DNA from: Diprion similis
Lineage: Eukaryota > Arthropoda > Insecta > Hymenoptera > Diprionidae
NCBI RefSeq assembly: GCF_021155765.1
Contig: NC_060112.1
Coordinates: 14,756,001-14,820,000 of the forward strand
DNA length: 64,000 nucleotides
Direction: 5' to 3'
The notes beneath the pieces are model-generated. The model did no database searches and was not told the origin of the DNA. It saw only the letters and a program-made list of their open reading frames with translations. Position 1 is the first letter of the stretch, and every line of letters begins with the position of its first letter. Of this stretch, positions 39,601 to 53,099 are shown one piece after another. The translations under genes were made by a program, and so were the position numbers.

Positions 39601-41439
39601 AAAACAAATTCTATTTTTCACTAACAAGTTTCGTGCTCCGCTCACTTTAATTAAAAACGAGAATTATTCGATCCGTGAAAGAGATTTGGATACCTTAATT
39701 GAATTTGCTGGTATTCGGTCAGTACAGATTAAGAACTGATGAAAATGAAGCGTTTGTTCTTGATGCGGAAATCTTGAGCTTATCTGTAACATTCGAGTCT
39801 CTGCGCGCGCAACACGGTTTCAAATCCACTGCGACGTTGGTAACAGACATAAATCTTATCGCCCGCCAAGTTTACACCATATTATATACATGTGTGGTGC
39901 ACATCACGAAATTAAAATGAAACGCAACGAACTGTTTCATACACGTCTCGTTTGTGCATCAGTTGAAGCGTCATGGCTGTCTTAATAATGGCTATAACTT
40001 CGTTCGGAAAGCTAGCAGATGTTAGGATTCACACTGTGCCTACATAACTGCGAAAACAGCAACAATGTGCGTTTTACTTAAATACTTTGTTACGTTGACA
40101 TTCATAATTTCGCGATGAAAGTTCCGCACGAATTTGTAAATACACTGCAGTATAATTTGCGGGAAAATATCGTTAACAAAAATTGGAGATCCGGGCGCAG
40201 GTTGAGTCGTATAATTTAATTTTATATACCGTATTATTAAAATCAGATATCTGAATACCATATATTTAAATTTTTCGCAACTGCATATCTTGGCCTGCTG
40301 CTGCAAAATCCTGTCCGTTGAGCTTAGCTCTTCCCAGCATGTTTAAAGTACCGAGATCTTGGCAGTAATTCTCGTACACAGTATGTAGCACCGATTCGAC
40401 ATACGTTTCAACGTTTATTTTTTTAAACAATCAGAATATTGCGGGGAATTGCGCGAATAGATGGTTCCATCGATTGTGCAATAAAATTGACGTAACTTAG
40501 ATACTGCTGATCCGAAGTGACAATAACTGATTGCGAGAGAGAAGTTTGAATAAAGTAACATGAAATTCATCGAAGAGGTTATGTTCTGCAAAGTGTTTCA
40601 GTATAGTTCGTGATTATTCTGTTATTCATTGGGTGCATGTTTTCATATTACTTATCGAACGAAGTTTACGGAAAAATATTTCGGTCTTTCGTTTTGAAAA
40701 TGAACTACTCAAAATCTTCTATCGTTTAATTATATCAGATAATAATTATTCAAATTTCCGCTATTTGCTTTATGATACTTTTATTCATGGTGCGAAGCAA
40801 GGTTTATGCAATAGATAACATTGTTTTCATAATATAAAAAAATGTATAAAAATTGTGCAAACACGACTCAACGCTCAAAGTTTTTACCAAAATTTAACGG
40901 AACTTTTACAAGTCTGCTGTCTGGCTTCCGTCGAATCCATAAAACACGTAACTTACCGGTTTCAAATTTAAATTTCCAACCAGCTGATGTCGAGTTGTTT
41001 TTGCACCCAGAATATGTGGGCAAACTGTACATTTATTTTTCGTTTAATCAAAAACGATTATTATTAATTACCATGTATAGCTTGTAGTTGTGTACAATTG
41101 AGCCGAATAACAGAAATTACTGTTGGTAAGATAATGTTGAGAGCAGGCTATTATAATAATGTGAATGTGTGCCTCGTAACTGCGTATTTTTGGGGTCCGC
41201 GTCGTTATACGTTTATACGGACATATATGTATACTATACTTACCCACCTGTATACAGTAGAAAATAAAATTTATTTGTGCAGTCAGAGACCAAATATATC
41301 TGTTAATATTTACAAGCCTCTATCGCTTAACAAAAAAGAAAAACGTCCACTGGTCCGCGTCTCATAATATGTATACGTACACTCCCTCGTGCAAGCTGCA
41401 GTCTCCGTCTTATACGCGCTATGTCCATAGATTCGTTTG

Positions 41440-41446
41440 TATATAG
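41440..41446 (+). promoter_or_regulatory. Candidate TATA box of shade
   Basis: TATATAG lies 78 bases before the shade ATG (41524), which would put transcription start near 41470 and give a leader of about 50 bases. No other upstream coding exon is needed because the first exon supplies a complete N-terminus. Position only; no direct evidence of use. Confidence 0.3.
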
Positions 41447-41523
41447 TGTGGTAAAAGACGGAACGCGGCGGATTATAACGCTATAATAACCCAAGTGTCT
41501 TAGGTCTCGTGTCCCAATTCGGC

Positions 41524-44500
41524 ATGGTACTGTCTGGAGCTTGGTTCGAGGTTGCCGCATTTTTTGCCGTTGTAATACTCGCCACGCGATGTCGGCCCAC
41601 GTGGTGGTTTTCCACAGGAAGTTCATTGCCAACCAGTCCCGGTAAGAATACCAGAGATTACGATCAGAAACATAGAGGCTGTCCGTATAGTTGGTTAATT
41701 ATTTATAACTCATGTATCAAATTTCTTGTAGTATCGTCGACGGAAAGGCTGAAACGACGCAGGACTCTGCGAGATGTGCCAGGACCAATCGGCCTCCCCG
41801 TCCTCGGCACGAGGTGGATATACACGTTTCTGGGTAGTTATCGGATGACCAAAATACACGACGCGTACAAAGGTAAGGTTTTCGATCGCTGCTTCATTTA
41901 CCAAAACGCCCGTTATATTAACTCGCTAATGTACAACGAACAACTGACAAACGACGGATAGTCAAATGAGGAATGTTTCATTCAAGAATAGACCTGCATC
42001 GCCGTTACGGAAGCATATGCAAGGAGGAGGCGCTGTGGAATTGGCCTGTCGTTTCGGTCTTCGCGAAGAAGGACATCGAGGCGATTCTAAGGCGAAGTTC
42101 TCGGTATCCCCTCCGACCTCCGTCCGAAGTTATTTCGTACTATCGCCGATCGAGACCGGATCGTTACACAAATCTTGGACTCGTGAACGAGTGAGTTTAA
42201 CGCGTATCGCGAATACCGAAATGAAAATCAGGAATCCCGCAAGGATTATTGCCGATGGATTCGAGGATGAAAATCTGGACGATGACTCTGAGTATTTATT
42301 ATGCACGATTAACGTTGAATTTTTCCAACGCTACGAACAGGCAGGGGGAAGTTTGGCACAAATTACGGAGCGCTCTCACTCCGGAGTTAATGAGTGCAAC
42401 AACGGTCCTTGGCTTCCTTCCGGCGTTGAATCAAGTCACCGACGATTTCGTTAGTCTTATACGTCAGCAGAAGGAGACGAAGCACAACTGTGTCACGGGA
42501 TTCGAGGAACTCGCCTACAGGATGGGTCTCGAAAGTGAGTTTTTTTTTTCTAGTTTTTTTTTTCCTCATAATTTTTTCCTCATCCCGCAACACAACTTTA
42601 CCTGCAACGAGAATAAAAAACCAGCAGAATCGCTGGTGACGGTTGACGAGAACGTTGTGCTTGCAGTGTTTCGTTTATTACGCAGCTTGACTTTTCTTAT
42701 TTTCTATATATTTTTTTTTTTACCTCTTTCTCTTCACCTCGATGTACATGGTACGATCTTATATTTTCTTTTGGCAAACGTTGTTGCGGATCGTATGTTT
42801 CGATGTGAAGATTTTGAAAATAACGTACCCTAAATACGTGTCTCGTAAATTACAAGTAAATATACACTCTTTTGTCACTTGGTAATAATAATATTTGTAA
42901 TATTGCGCTAAGAAAAAAAAAAAAAAAAAGTTCTCCACAAAGTATTCTCGAGTGCAATGGAAAAATTCTCTGAAGCACGTTGGTTTTTTACACGTTGTAA
43001 ACAGCAGTGAAATCGGTGGTTCATTTGACTCGGGAATAATAATGGCACTATACGCGGATAATTTTCACTTAACGCGAGCGAATTTTATCCGTGGTGGCCA
43101 AGAAAGACGGCTGTGTGTGTTAATACAGAGGTATAATCACAGGGAACAGGTTGATTTCTATATGATAATACCATCGATGACATCGTCATCGTGGGACGAA
43201 TTTTCGTAAACATCGCGGTCTTCCTTTATTTTGCTTGAAAATTTTTTACCCGATATTATTCTTATTATTATTATTAGTATTTTTAAACCCATACTCTAAC
43301 TTGTATGTATAAAAATACCTCCTGCCAACCTGTCGCGAATATCAGACTTGACGGGTACAATAGAGACCGCCGCGATGAAAATAAGCAGAAACATAAAAGA
43401 CCCAGAAAAGAAACAAAATGCATGAGAGAAAATGGTGAGCTAAGAAAAGGGAAAAATGCGAGAAGCCAGGATCGTTTATAGTCGGGTTTGTCCGAAGGTA
43501 CGAAACTGCGGCTAAAGGCTGATATTTTATATTATTTGCATAGTCTTGGTTCGAAAAGAGAAAAACATCGGAACACCGTGTCCCTCGGTTTTTGCAGGTA
43601 CGTGTACCCTGATTTTGGGACGACGTCTGGGATTTCTTGAGCCAGATACCGGAGCCCTGACGGCTAGGCTGGCTGACGCGGTGCGCATTCACTTCCGGGC
43701 ATCGCGGGATGCTTTTTACGGTCTCCCTTTGTGGAAGCTAGTCGTTACTAAAGCATACGCAGAGTTGATTTCCAGCGAGGATGCCATTTATGAGTGAGTA
43801 GAATTATTTTTCATACATTTTGCCTCCTGGTTCGCAGGAAAACCTTCTATATACATACCCATACCATGCGGTATATCGAAGCTTTATCGAAGGAAGAATT
43901 TCTGTTTAGCTGTTGCTGCATGTGACAATTCTAGCTAATTATCCATACTTGGCAGCCAATATATGTATACATATACATATACAGATCCGGTGGCAATGCC
44001 GAAAGAATATAGTTTTTGTTTTACAATATTATTATTGCACGTATGTCATAAGATCAACAAGCGTGTTTAGCGCAAATTGCTTATCGTGTATATTTTTATC
44101 TTCCTATCAACCGTGACGAGCAAATATATAATTTGTTTCCACGACATATTTTATTACAATGTGTGATATTTTGTTCTTTATAGCGATAGGAGACCGGAGA
44201 GGGTCTTGGGAAAATGAGCCTTAGTTAATTAGATAATTAAATAACGCCTGAGATTTCTTGTTACACATATACATGTATGCATGCATGTGTGTGTATTGTG
44301 CATATATTTATACACCACTCGCGCGGTAGTGGCTCTTCAGTTTATTGCAACGCAAACATACCTATATACATACCTATATAGGATATAGGGTGTGTACTCG
44401 GATATGTATAACAGCGGTGTATAGACAGTGTTTTACGTAACAGTGCCTCACTTGATAACAGGTCTTATATTATAGACGTTTACGATGTAGCAAAATTTGC

Positions 44501-47500
44501 TTATGGTTTAATTATATACGTGTGGGGATCGCGTTCGCATGTGCATACCTATATATACACAAACACACGTGCATAGTCATAGATATATTCGTATATGACA
44601 TAGAGCATAATCGACGTGTCTAAACTCATAGCTTATACGTGTGTTTGTATACATCTATATGTATATGCATATATGCACACATATGTACATACTACATAAG
44701 CCGAACCGAGAGCTCCTCGAGAGTTACGTGAATTAGCGTTTTTCGAGGTACAACAACCTCTCACCGGGCAACAACCTCCCATCTCCTCACAATTGCAATC
44801 TGCATACGTATACGTATAGGTGGGTGTTAAAGTAGGTGGTGTGCTTATACCTTTATATGCACGTACTACTCGGATTGTATTCAAGTACAATCAATACCCA
44901 GGCAATTCTTCCGCGAACGTTTTCTTCTCTTATTGCAATGTCATTATTGTTTTTTTTTTTTCTCTTCGCCAATCCTTCATAGCATTTTCTTGCGTTACGA
45001 GTACATACACCTTCTACGTATAATGTTAAATTGATTGTGAGCCTGTCACGCTTACAAACTTACTCGTCATGGCACAAGTAATATATATTGTAACATAGGT
45101 ACGCGTCGAAAAGTATTGAAAAATACAGAAATATTATGAAAAACGTTGTTTTGAGTATCGAGGGATATGTTGTTACATGTTGGATAGAATCAGTAAAGTT
45201 TTTACAGGGCGGTGCATATACCTCGTAGACTTGAAGAATATTTACGTAGAAAAAGAAATATTGAATTAAATTAAACTTCTCATAGTTCAGATTTCGGCCC
45301 ACAAGGATAAAGCAGTTTATGATACAGTGAAATACATTTGAGCGTGTGATTTGTTGGTGGGTAAGAGAATTCCGATCTCATCCGACCCGAAGATGTGCTT
45401 AACCAAACAGTAAACATCTTGTAGTGAAGAAAAAAATATACACACACTAAAATTAATAGTTCGACGTTGAATAATTAATTACTATGAAATGGTGGTGGAA
45501 TTCCTTCGAGAAATTACGTTAAGCGTGATAATCATTGGGATGTCATTTTTTCCCCTTAATCGAGTAAGGCTATTTTGAAACTTTGGCTCTTAGAAAATAT
45601 TATTTATTGTACGGATCCTAATATATTTCTTCGGTGCACTAATACTAACTTATATCATCCGCATGTAGCACCTATAATACTCCCTAAAATACTGTGCTTA
45701 TAGTAATTACTATGTAACTGCATTTTTTGGGTACATTAATGCACATGCCGACTTGCTAATTTCAAGGTAACTTGCAAAACGTGATATTTATTCTGTGGTT
45801 ATCGCGTAGCACGATATCGGAACTTCTGGATACCACAACGTGGGATCAGCGAGATGACGCGAACGACGAATCGGTCGAAGCTGTTTTCAAATCTATACTG
45901 CGAGAAAAGAATTTGGATATGCGGGATAAGAAAGCTGCGATTGTAGATTTCATTGCCGCTGGTATTCATACCGTAAGTTAACCCCCGTGTATTATAATAT
46001 GTAGGTTATAATATATATTTATTAAATATATATATATAAGGAATGATACTTCCAACCGCCGCTCGATATGCGGAGTTTGATTTTATTCTCTGTCACTCAG
46101 CTTGGTAACACCCTCGTGTTTCTTCTCGATCTAATCGGACGTAACAAAGAAGTGCAGAGGTGTCTTCACGAGGAAGTATCCGCCCTTGCACCACCGGGAT
46201 GTAATCTTGCCGCGGATGATTTGCGCGACGCCAAGTATCTCCGCGCTTGCATTTTCGAGGCATACAGGTAATTTTAGAATCTATATCATGCGCGCATTTA
46301 TTCTATCGTATCACCTACGGAGATTATATTATTATGCCCAGATGTTATATGATTTTGAGAAATGACGGTGAGACAGCAGAAACGACAGTTTTTGAAGTGT
46401 TTAAAAATAGCTGACTAACCCATCGATATATGTATGTATATCTTATAATCCTCGATTCTTCAGGAATTTTTATGATATTCTTATCGCCTTGAATCTTTTA
46501 TATAAGAGAGGGAAAAAGTGAAACAAAATAAAGTAAATAAATAAGACGTTTAATGTCATGAGTGAACAAGATCTTTTGCCAGTCGGTGTATAAACATACA
46601 CACACACATATTCTAATTCCAATCGGCGATAAGTTGCCAAAACTTTCAAGAATGAACTTGAACGCTTGAAATTCGCGCGAAGGCCATATACATACATATA
46701 TGCGTGATAATAATGTATAATCGCTTATCTCGTTGTGCACGATGCTAAGTATACATTACTCGTACATAGGTATGTACGTCTACTGCACGTTTATCGCTTT
46801 TGATAATTAACATTGGTACTTCTGCGACGAGATTTCCGTCGACGTCTGCAGACAACAGACGCGTGCTGTTGCGGTTTACATTGATGATGCTGATTTATTT
46901 ATATTATGTTATCTTTATTGAATCGATTTTTTCCTTTCGTCATATTTCACCCGAATTCAGAAGGAAAAATAAAACAACTTGGAAATAATTGGCTGTTCCG
47001 AAACGTGGCCGCGTAGTTTTAAGATATCGAACAGGTATAACATATTTTTGTATTCGGCGATACCACAGCTGGTTTTTTTTTATCGTTATAGAGTTCTACC
47101 AACAACACCGTGCATAGCCCGCATACTTGAAGAGCCTATGGAATTGGGAGGATATGATATCAAATCTGGCGTAAGACTATACATATGATTATCATTATAC
47201 GATACTTAAAATGATTTCATTTTTTCATCCATATACCTCGTAAATATAACGAGTGTATCACGACTTTTAAATTCTATTTTTTTTATATCTGACGGATATG
47301 CATTATACAATAAGTTGCTTATAAAATCACTGTCGTATAGTTGATTTATAGGGTGTTCTACGAAAATCCGCAAAGATAGTCGCATCATTGTTTGCTACAG
47401 AGACTCTGGTCTTACGATGGAAGCATTGAAACGGTTCGAAATATTAATCCTTAGAATATACCCAGAAAGACTTCAGATACAATACTATACGTTTTTTGTT

Positions 47501-48521
47501 TTCTTTCCACTGATTACTATTAAATCAGAAAAGAAGTACACATATATCTTGTTTCTAAAGATGTTTTCATATGCGGCAAACACAAAATTCAATGTTAGGG
47601 CTTGAGAGAAAATTATTGGAATTATTACGGTTTATTAACAAAAGCGATAATAAAAATTTCTTAAATTCAGGGAATTATTTTTGCCAAAAAGTACATGGCT
47701 TATCGACAATCAGATGAACGTGAATGCTATAATAAATCCTTGTGAAAGTTGCTCTCTTTTTTTTTTTGTTAAGTATTAGTTATTCGTACAGGAAGAATAA
47801 TAATAACTAACCGCAAAACCTGGTAGAAGGCTTGGCAGAGAGAATTTGATTTCAATGACAAAACAGGTAGGAAAAATTGGAGTATTGAAGAATTTATATT
47901 TAGGGAAACCCTGACAAATAATATTCGTAGAACACCGTGCATATTTTTTCATTGAGATTCCTTGATTGAAAGGTTTAATCCTTTTCTCCCGTTAGACCGT
48001 AGTTCTGTGTCAGACGTGGATAGCAGGCCTGGAAGAAGAGAATTTCCGAGATGCCGACAAATTTATGCCAGAACGATGGCTTACAAGTGTTGTTCCTCAT
48101 TCGCCTCTTCTCGTTGCCCCGTTTGGATCCGGTCGACGAATATGTCCGGGAAAGCGTTTCGTGGAGCAAGCTCTTCAATTGATACTAGCTAAGGTATCGA
48201 TATTAATTCATACTCATTCTCAGTACTATCGATTATTTGTGTACTAAGCGCCCATGGCTTGGAAAGTTAGATTTTTTAAACTCGCAATGGGAAGAATAAG
48301 AATTCGATCATGATATAATTGCAGGGAATTTTTGCCAAAACAAATATCGATGGTCAAATGGTTTGTGATTTTCAATTCTACAATTTTTGTGATTCATGTT
48401 TCAGATGGTTCGAGAATTTAACATTAGCGTTACCGAAGATCTAGAATTGCAGTTTGAATTTATAGTTGCACCGAAACCACCGGTGAAAATTTGTTTTGAG
48501 GATCGTTTGATCGCGAATTGA
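41524..48521 (+). CDS. shd: Shade, ecdysone 20-monooxygenase (CYP314A1)
   Basis: Cytochrome P450 of the mitochondrial clan that hydroxylates ecdysone to the active hormone 20-hydroxyecdysone in peripheral tissues (family knowledge). Ten exons: 41524-41641, 41732-41872, 41992-42190, 42341-42534, 43598-43793, 45810-45972, 46101-46267, 47092-47170, 47996-48193, 48405-48521; 1572 nt, 523 residues, no stops, all phases compatible. Visible landmarks: hydrophobic N-terminus then KRRR and the PGP hinge; YPLRPPSEVI and SRPDRYTNLGLVNE (shade-specific block); I-helix AAGIHT (332-337); ExxR as EAYR (390-393); PERW (444-447); heme loop PFGSGRRICPG with Cys469 as ligand; C-terminal FEFIVAPKPP. The order and wording match Drosophila shade rather than disembodied, shadow or CYP12. 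Odd point: His in the I-helix where Drosophila shade has Glu (AAGIET). Intron 5 is about 2 kb. A mixed hydrophobic and basic N-terminus fits dual ER/mitochondrial targeting described for shade. Confidence 0.95.
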
Positions 48522-50909
48522 ATTATTACTGTTGTAATAATTGAACAAAGTTATTTATCTGTATTACTCGTGGTTACAGAAGGCAGGAGGATCATGCAGA
48601 GGGTAACTAATTGTACATATGCGATATGTGTATTTTAGATTAGTATTTTTTCAATTGTTATCGAACATTCGGTTTTCTTTTCGTGCTGTAGATTCGTGTT
48701 ACATACGTATTCATAAATATTTTGTGCGTTCAAATTACTGATAGCGATATAGGTGTGATACAGGTATAATTTAAATTCAACTCGATTGAATTATGGAGAT
48801 CGATACGATAATGTGATTTTTAAGGACTCGCGATACCGAGATTTGTATTTCTGTATAATTTATACACAAAGGTGAAACCCGGCATATTTTGTTTCAAACG
48901 AATACAAGATCACATATTTAATCATTGTAGCATATTACATACCCACACAATCTACGATTAATAATATTTAAAGTATGCTATATATGACTGTTTTTCCGAC
49001 TCATCAAGTGTATTTTCCAACAAAATATTTTACGATATATGTATACATTAAAATAATGTTTTCTGGTATTAGCGTACTATCGCTTGTAAATTTTGTTATT
49101 TATTTAACGTTATTCGTGTAATTCTCTGACGATAATGTGTAGCAGCTATAGTTATTGTTCTCGATGGTGCACGAATAACTGTATGATTTAGCATGTGAAG
49201 AAATTAGCTAGTCGTATCTTGTTAAGTATACATGATGGTCAGAAGTATTTTCGTCTGTTTTATTTTTGTTTGTCAATAAATGAAAACGAATTCGGTTTGA
49301 TTCTTATACTTACTACCTGTTTGTATCAATTTTACCAAATTTTCTTCTCTCAGGCGTATTTAAAAGTTTCGTGAATTTGGTTTATAAATACACGTCAACT
49401 AGAGTTGCGCATATAATTAATGCGTTATTATTTTCATTGGGCCATGTAATCCACCAAATGAAACCACCAAAGTCCCCAAGCATCTTCAAAAATTATCATC
49501 GATAAGTTTTGGGAAATATGTTTATCCCGTTAGTCTTGTCTACTGCGTGAGCGATGAGTAGAAAAAAATTATTATCATACAAAAAGTTAGATAGTCAGTT
49601 TGAAACATATAAGACCCTGTCCGCTTTAAAGATTTTAGACAGGTATCAGGTATTGTGGTTAAGACCACGTAAAAATAACTTAAGAAGGACATCTGTATAT
49701 GAAAAATATTTTTCGATTGTCGGAAGAATGTTTCTGGTACAAATATTGGTTTCCAAATAAGGATGTTACAGTTATACCATATTTTATTGGAAAAATAATA
49801 TGAATGTATGGTATATTTATATTTATGCGTCGTTAGTTGATCTAACGTTGCAGTCGATGGTATAACAAACATAGGTATAATATGTCTGCGACTACTCTGT
49901 TTATACACGGTTTGATAAAGACGAAACAATTAGAGAACGAAAAAGAATTGAATTTCAGAATTGTATAATACTTCCGTTTAGAAATTCGATTTTCGTTTTA
50001 TGAAATGATATCGGTACCTAGTAATAAGATCTGAGGGTATAATAAGAATAGTCTCATATAATATCAGTTGCTGTTAAACAAGAAATAAATGTTTGTTTCG
50101 GTTCTAACGCAGTGCAGTTTATTTTATTATGCAATATTGGTACTCAAAACTATATCTAATATTATGCATATTAATCATATTTGAAAGTTGCCTGATGTAT
50201 AATGTGAAAATCATTTGAACGTATAATCAATTATAGAGAGATTGTGACATGTTGAAATTTTTATACGTATTGCACTTTTCAATATATCGTCAGACGTTTT
50301 TTGGCACGAGTTTAAACGAATATATTTTGATATTTTTGTGTCAATTCATAAGCTGCCTATACAGGCTGTAGAGAAAAAACTGTTTTCCAAAAAATTCACC
50401 CTCATGGGCAATATTTTACATGATTAAAAATGACAATTTCAGGAAGATACACTAACGTAAATTTCTTAGTAAATATTGGGAACTCTATGTGACTTGCAGG
50501 AAACACAATTTATCAAGTTACAGTTTTTTCTTTTCACACGATAACTAATGAACAAAGCATGCGTATCGAAGCAAGCTGAAAGTTCGAATCCGAAAAAAGT
50601 GATAACATTAACGGATATAAATTTCGACTATGCTAAAATAGCAAAAATATGCGAATCTTTGATAAAATTTAGTGTGAAAATGCATGTCTAATAGATTATT
50701 GTAAGCTTTGCTATTGTGTCCGCGCCTAATACTCTTATATGTATAATAGAATATGTTTACAAGTGTGCTGTACATCACTTTTTCTATAGGAATCATTTAT
50801 CAGCAAATACATTTTTAGGAATTAAGTGGGTCGTCCAGAATCGATATTTTAACTCTTGTTATCGTTGCTTCTGACATGGATGTAAGAAAGTTTGATTGAC
50901 GAAGAGTAA
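48522..50909. other. 3' flank of shade and convergent intergenic DNA
   Basis: AT-rich, no coding exon recognised. Holds the presumed 3' UTRs of shade (plus) and the Par-4-like gene (minus). An AATAAA at 49275-49280 is a candidate shade poly(A) signal. Confidence 0.4.
49275..49280 (+). promoter_or_regulatory. Candidate poly(A) signal of shade
   Basis: AATAAA about 750 bases after the shade stop codon. It is a clear canonical hexamer in the 3' flank; use is unproven. Confidence 0.3.
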
Positions 50910-53068
50910 CTAGTTACTAGCGAGAGCAGCCATTGCTCTTATCAATGCAGTATTCTCTTCTCTGAGACGTTGCCTTTCTAGGGCCATTTCGTTCTGCTGA
51001 TGGGTTAAACGAGCTTCAAGAGCCGTGATTTTACGGTCTCTCTCCTCCAGGAGAGACAAGAGTCGTCTGTTCTCTTTCTGAGCAAGCTCAACCAGCTGTA
51101 AGAAATCCTATTTGTTACTAGCTTTATCAAAAATTCGATCTATGACGATATCATGTATGATCTTCAACTATTTTTTACCAATTTGTCCCCAGTTGAAACA
51201 GGCGTTTTGGGTTTGCTCGTTGTCGGTGAGGTTTGTACCTCGTTCTGATTACCCTGATCCGATTGGTTTACGCTGTCTGATTGGTTCAAGGAATCGAATT
51301 CTTCGTCATCAGCTTCGAGATCAGAGTGGCTAAACAAATGTATATTTAATGTAAAGCAAGTATATAAGTAAGCACCAACGTGAATCTAAATGCTACCTTT
51401 TTCAAATTATATTTATCATTCCTTACCTTTTATCTCGTCTCTGTGTGTACGTCTTGATGGTCTTTTCCTGAAAATAGCAAAAAAAAAGCTTAGAGTTCAG
51501 TGTCCAAGTTTTCATTATACTGAATTCGGACTGTCACAATCTTTGTAGTAATTGTCATGAGAATTAGTTTACATATAATTTCAGTTACTTCTGCTACACT
51601 AAAAACATTCTAGTCTATTTTTACAATGGTAAACAAATGTCGATCAACCCTGAAAGTTACCTCTACAAGTTCTTGATCGAGAAATTCATTGTGATGGGTA
51701 TTTTGCTTGGTTTCGGGGCAAGTTCCGCCGATCTCCTCCTCATCTTCACCAGTGCTGCCGCCTGTACTCTGAAAAACACAGATTTCACTTTATGAAACCA
51801 TACATTGAGTCAGGAAATTGTCGATATCACAAAATGTGATCATTACAATATTTGATCACCAATTACTGTAACATACTACCTCGGTCGATGGCAAATGCAC
51901 AACTCCAGTGCTACGTCGTTTTTCTCTCAGCTTTCTTCTGTCTCGTTGTTGTTTACCTTTGTTTATGTGTGTTGGTCTAGATGGAAAACGAAATTTGAAA
52001 ATATGATAATCATAAATAAGATGCTTGAGTGAAATTTAAGGTTTTCACACACTTTCATTTTAGCAGTTTTTATTTACTTTTTCAAATCTATCGGATGAAA
52101 ATTTATCTAATTGTGCGCTCGGCTATCCGCTATATTCATTCATATTTCTTGTAAAGGGGTAACACATAAATAACTGAGTAAAATAAAATAAAAAAATTCC
52201 ATGCATTGTCTATCATTTAACAGTAACTTGAAAACTAAAATGTGAAGAAAAAGAAACCTTTGCTTATCTTTCGTTTCTCAAATCCTTAAAAATTATGAAA
52301 CTGTGTGATATTAACCTACCGATTGGTCAGGCGTTTATCTTGTTTTCTCATGATTGGTTTATTTTGTTGATTATCATGTTCCGGTAAAATAACACAATTG
52401 GAGCCTAAATCGCATATCTCCTCAACGTCTCCTGCAGCCTCTGAAACCGGTAATGATGTAACTGTAAAATAATCGCTGCTAGGAACAATTTCGTTTGTAG
52501 ATTATAGTTAGTGATTGATGAGAACTTAATGTCTCTAATTACATGTGATGAGAGAACCTGTACTCTTGATACAGTGATATACGCTTTTGGATCTTTACTG
52601 GGTTCTACTTTGATAAACAGCGTCGATAACATTTCTTTTACGTATGACAGATCTGATTGACGGAACGTTCTAATTTCAGTTGGATAAAAAAATTTCGAAC
52701 ACTCAAGGCTTTGCTGGGGACTGTTTTAAACTGATAGAAGTTTCTGGAAGTTTGCAAGCCTTCAAGCAAACAGTTTGGCGGAATTGATAGAGATGACGTT
52801 TTTAATAGCCGATTGGTATTCAAATATTGGTATAGGTGTGCGTGTGACGCATGACTCATTTACAATTACGGATCAATGATTAAAATGGTATCAGACGAGT
52901 AGGAAATGATATGGAAAAAAATTAATACTGACTTTGATAATTGCTCAAGGCAGCATCGCCAGTTCTGGGTGGGACGACTCGGGCTCTAGCGGTTCGGATT
53001 CTGGATCGACGGGACGTAAGTTCAAAGTCGTTCTCAAAGTCTTCCTGACTAACGGAACTCGATGCCAT
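50910..53068 (-). CDS. PAWR: Par-4 (PRKC apoptosis WT1 regulator) homologue
   Basis: Seven coding exons in order 53068-52933, 52440-52320, 51976-51880, 51768-51661, 51467-51427, 51329-51179, 51095-50910; 840 nt, 279 residues, phases all compatible. Exon 3 holds the family core: GKQQRDRRKLREKRRSTGVV (residues 93-112), corresponding to the nuclear-localisation and SAC region of vertebrate Par-4, including the RRST site (Thr109) that corresponds to the PKA-phosphorylated threonine in mammals. The middle is acidic and Ser/Gln-rich (residues 119-218). The last exon is a coiled coil or leucine zipper with regularly spaced Leu (LVELAQKENRRLLSLLEERD and on), ending ALIRAMAALASN. The start at 53068 is the first ATG after an acceptor at the 5' UTR border; the first exon ends with a CAAA|GTCAGT donor. 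Vertebrate Par-4 is longer (about 340). A transcriptional co-regulator or kinase-binding role is inferred. Not the Drosophila kinase also called par-4. Confidence 0.82.
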
Positions 53069-53099
53069 TCCAGCGATGTCGCTACAAAGAGAAGACAGG

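Larger units (their letters stand above)
29830..41430. other. Gene-free, CpG-rich stretch upstream of shade
   Basis: No exon with recognisable protein content on either strand. Contains microsatellites at 32641-32718, 33003-33076 and 33594-33652, a GC-rich zone about 33.0-34.7 kb with an unassigned frame (33968-34372, Pro/Thr-rich start, ends at a GTGAGT) and an AT-rich zone from 36 kb on. A 10-bp-arm hairpin, GATCGGTTTT with AAAACCGATC, lies at about 36436-36457. Likely intergenic or long-intron regulatory DNA. Confidence 0.4.

Noticed and set aside
50575-50600. tRNA B-box-like GTTCGAATCC
   Set aside because: No A box or cloverleaf can be formed from the surrounding sequence.
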